From positions 104,287-138,155 of the forward strand of contig VHZZ01001231.1 of NCBI GenBank assembly GCA_009801015.1: a stretch of DNA of 33,869 nucleotides. Direction: 5' to 3'. The stretch is from Silene noctiflora. Lineage: Eukaryota; Streptophyta; Magnoliopsida; Caryophyllales; Caryophyllaceae. Of this stretch, positions 32,681-33,869 are shown piece by piece (within the stretch, counting starts at the first letter, position 1; each line of letters starts with the position of its first letter). Both the position numbers and the translations under genes were made by a program. The notes beneath the pieces are model-generated. The model saw nothing but the letters and a program-made list of their open reading frames with translations. It was not told the origin of the DNA and searched no databases.

Positions 32681-33733
32681 ATGAATGAACACCACCCTAG
32701 TTGAAATGCTACAATGAACAGTCCGACTATTAGACTCACACTCAGCCGTTGATCTTAGTGCAATCCATACCCTTCATCCTGTTTCACTGTCAACCACATT
32801 TGTTTACAACCTCCTCCATTCATTCTCATCTACAATCTCACTTAACACCTTTCCTCTTTCAGTCTCCTTTTCCTCTCCGTCTCACTTCATCCTTTCCCCT
32901 TTTTTCCTTGAACATCACACTTTTAATAATAGGGAGATGAATTATAGCTACTGATTAGTGGAAATATCAATGGTATGTCACTAATTTTTGGGGATTATTG
33001 TATATTTTGGAAGGAAGTTCATGTATATGTTCAAATTCTGTGAGGATTGTGTTTGCATATTACATCAAAATTTACTTGAGTGGTCTTTTGCATCAGATTG
33101 TTCTTTCCCAATTTTTCACAACAATCTTCTTCATCGCTTTACAATTTCGCACAATTCAAGTATCTGGAAATAGAACAAGCATTTCGGAAGATCTCGATAC
33201 TTTCTTCGGCAACACAGAAATGAGGGTTCGCCTTCTTTTACTTACTCTTTTTAACTTGATTTATTCAATTTTATCCTTCAAGCTGATTGTTTAATTAGGG
33301 TTCGTCGATTTTGTATCACTGTGCGATTTGATCGTGTCTGATTTTTCCTCTGTGTGATCGTTGCGACTCGAATCGTAAATTATTCAGTATCTGATGTAGA
33401 TTCTGTGTTGAGTGATCATTTCATTTGATATGAAAATTAATGATTGAATTGGGGTGAGATTGAAGGAGTGATTATGAACGAACAGTTTATTTAGTTTACT
33501 TTTAAGTATACCTTACTACTGTAATTAGTTGAAATTCGCTTAGTGGTATTGTATTCGTGGAGGTTTAGGATTAAGGAAGTTGTCCAGGCTGTGTAGGAGG
33601 TAATTAGTACTTGTTGAGAGTAGTTGTTATTAGAGTGAATTTGTCTCTTTCTTTTCTAATTTTAAACCAACAATTTGATATCGGTAAGGATAAATTTTAC
33701 AGCCTATATAACAGTAGTGTTCAAAGTCGTTTC
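32681..33733. other. Unassigned region, possibly the 5' leader and first intron of a plus-strand gene
   Basis: C/T-rich sequence (32750-32900) is followed by T-rich, intron-like sequence with AATTAGGGTTCGTCGATTTT-like phrases (about 33295), a style common in plant 5' UTRs and their introns. The open frame at 32998-33294 is hydrophobic and matches no family I know. I cannot support a gene from this alone. Confidence 0.25.
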
Positions 33734-33869
33734 TGTAACGCCCCTGATTTTAACATAGTAATTAAAAAAAAAAAACAGAAGGGGTGTACAAACTGTACCA
33801 TTACATTATTATACAGCGGAAACTTACAAAACGATATAGAGAGATAAAAGATAACATTTTTACAGAGAC
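33734..33869. mobile_element. Probable LTR-retrotransposon end, cut by the window edge
   Basis: From 33734 the sequence starts TGTAACGCCCC and continues with ACAGCGGAAACTT (about 33815), phrases typical of the 5' tips of plant LTRs, many of them Ty3/gypsy. Only the first 136 bp lie in the window, so family, completeness and age cannot be judged. Confidence 0.45.

Noticed and set aside
32998-33294. 98-codon hydrophobic open frame near the right edge
   Set aside because: It is T-rich, the composition of intron or leader sequence. The apparent membrane segments follow from T-rich codons and I recognise no family.

Overview
The window is nuclear DNA of a flowering plant, very probably a core eudicot. 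Genes are split into many GT-AG exons, introns and spacers are AT-rich, and small inverted-repeat transposons are common. Repeat motifs such as TACGGAGTA/TACTCCGTA (about 19490, 21113, 28688) and GAGAC-GGTCTC-type sequences (about 9405, 18660, 20568) are familiar to me from Caryophyllales genomes. That order is my best guess, held with moderate confidence only.

Four genes and one gene relic can be read exon by exon. (1) 277-15475, plus strand: a 27-exon gene for TASH3, the SH3-bearing large subunit of the TPLATE/TSET endocytic complex, 1213 residues and intact. (2) 16548-18195, minus strand: a 3-exon cytochrome P450 of subfamily CYP716A (480 residues, intact), of the type that oxidises C-28 of pentacyclic triterpenes. 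(3) 19763-24880, plus strand: a 17-exon oxidosqualene cyclase (764 residues) with the lupeol-synthase signature MLCYCR. Its only assembly gap falls in intron 1. (4) 25391-26638, plus strand: a decayed partial copy of such a cyclase. (5) 27074-31208, minus strand: a 6-exon gene for prefoldin subunit 1 (129 residues), including a 7-nt micro-exon.

The P450 and the cyclase lie head to head and share a 1.57-kb spacer. Their expected activities are consecutive: cyclisation of 2,3-oxidosqualene to a lupane-type (or related) triterpene, then C-28 oxidation, for example lupeol to betulin to betulinic acid. This is a minimal triterpene gene cluster. It sits between two housekeeping genes, TASH3 and PFD1, whose Arabidopsis orthologues (At2g07360 and At2g07340, from memory) are also close neighbours. 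The cluster therefore seems to have been inserted or assembled inside an old conserved gene pair. The cyclase has two unusual changes in otherwise near-invariant motifs: DCTGE in place of DCTAE, and SWHGCW in place of SWYGCW. Its product may not be plain lupeol.

The rest is non-coding: introns with MITE-like elements (in TASH3 intron 4 and PFD1 introns 2 and 3), a TIR-bounded element upstream of PFD1, and at the right edge a stretch resembling a 5' leader/intron that runs into a probable LTR-retrotransposon end at 33734.
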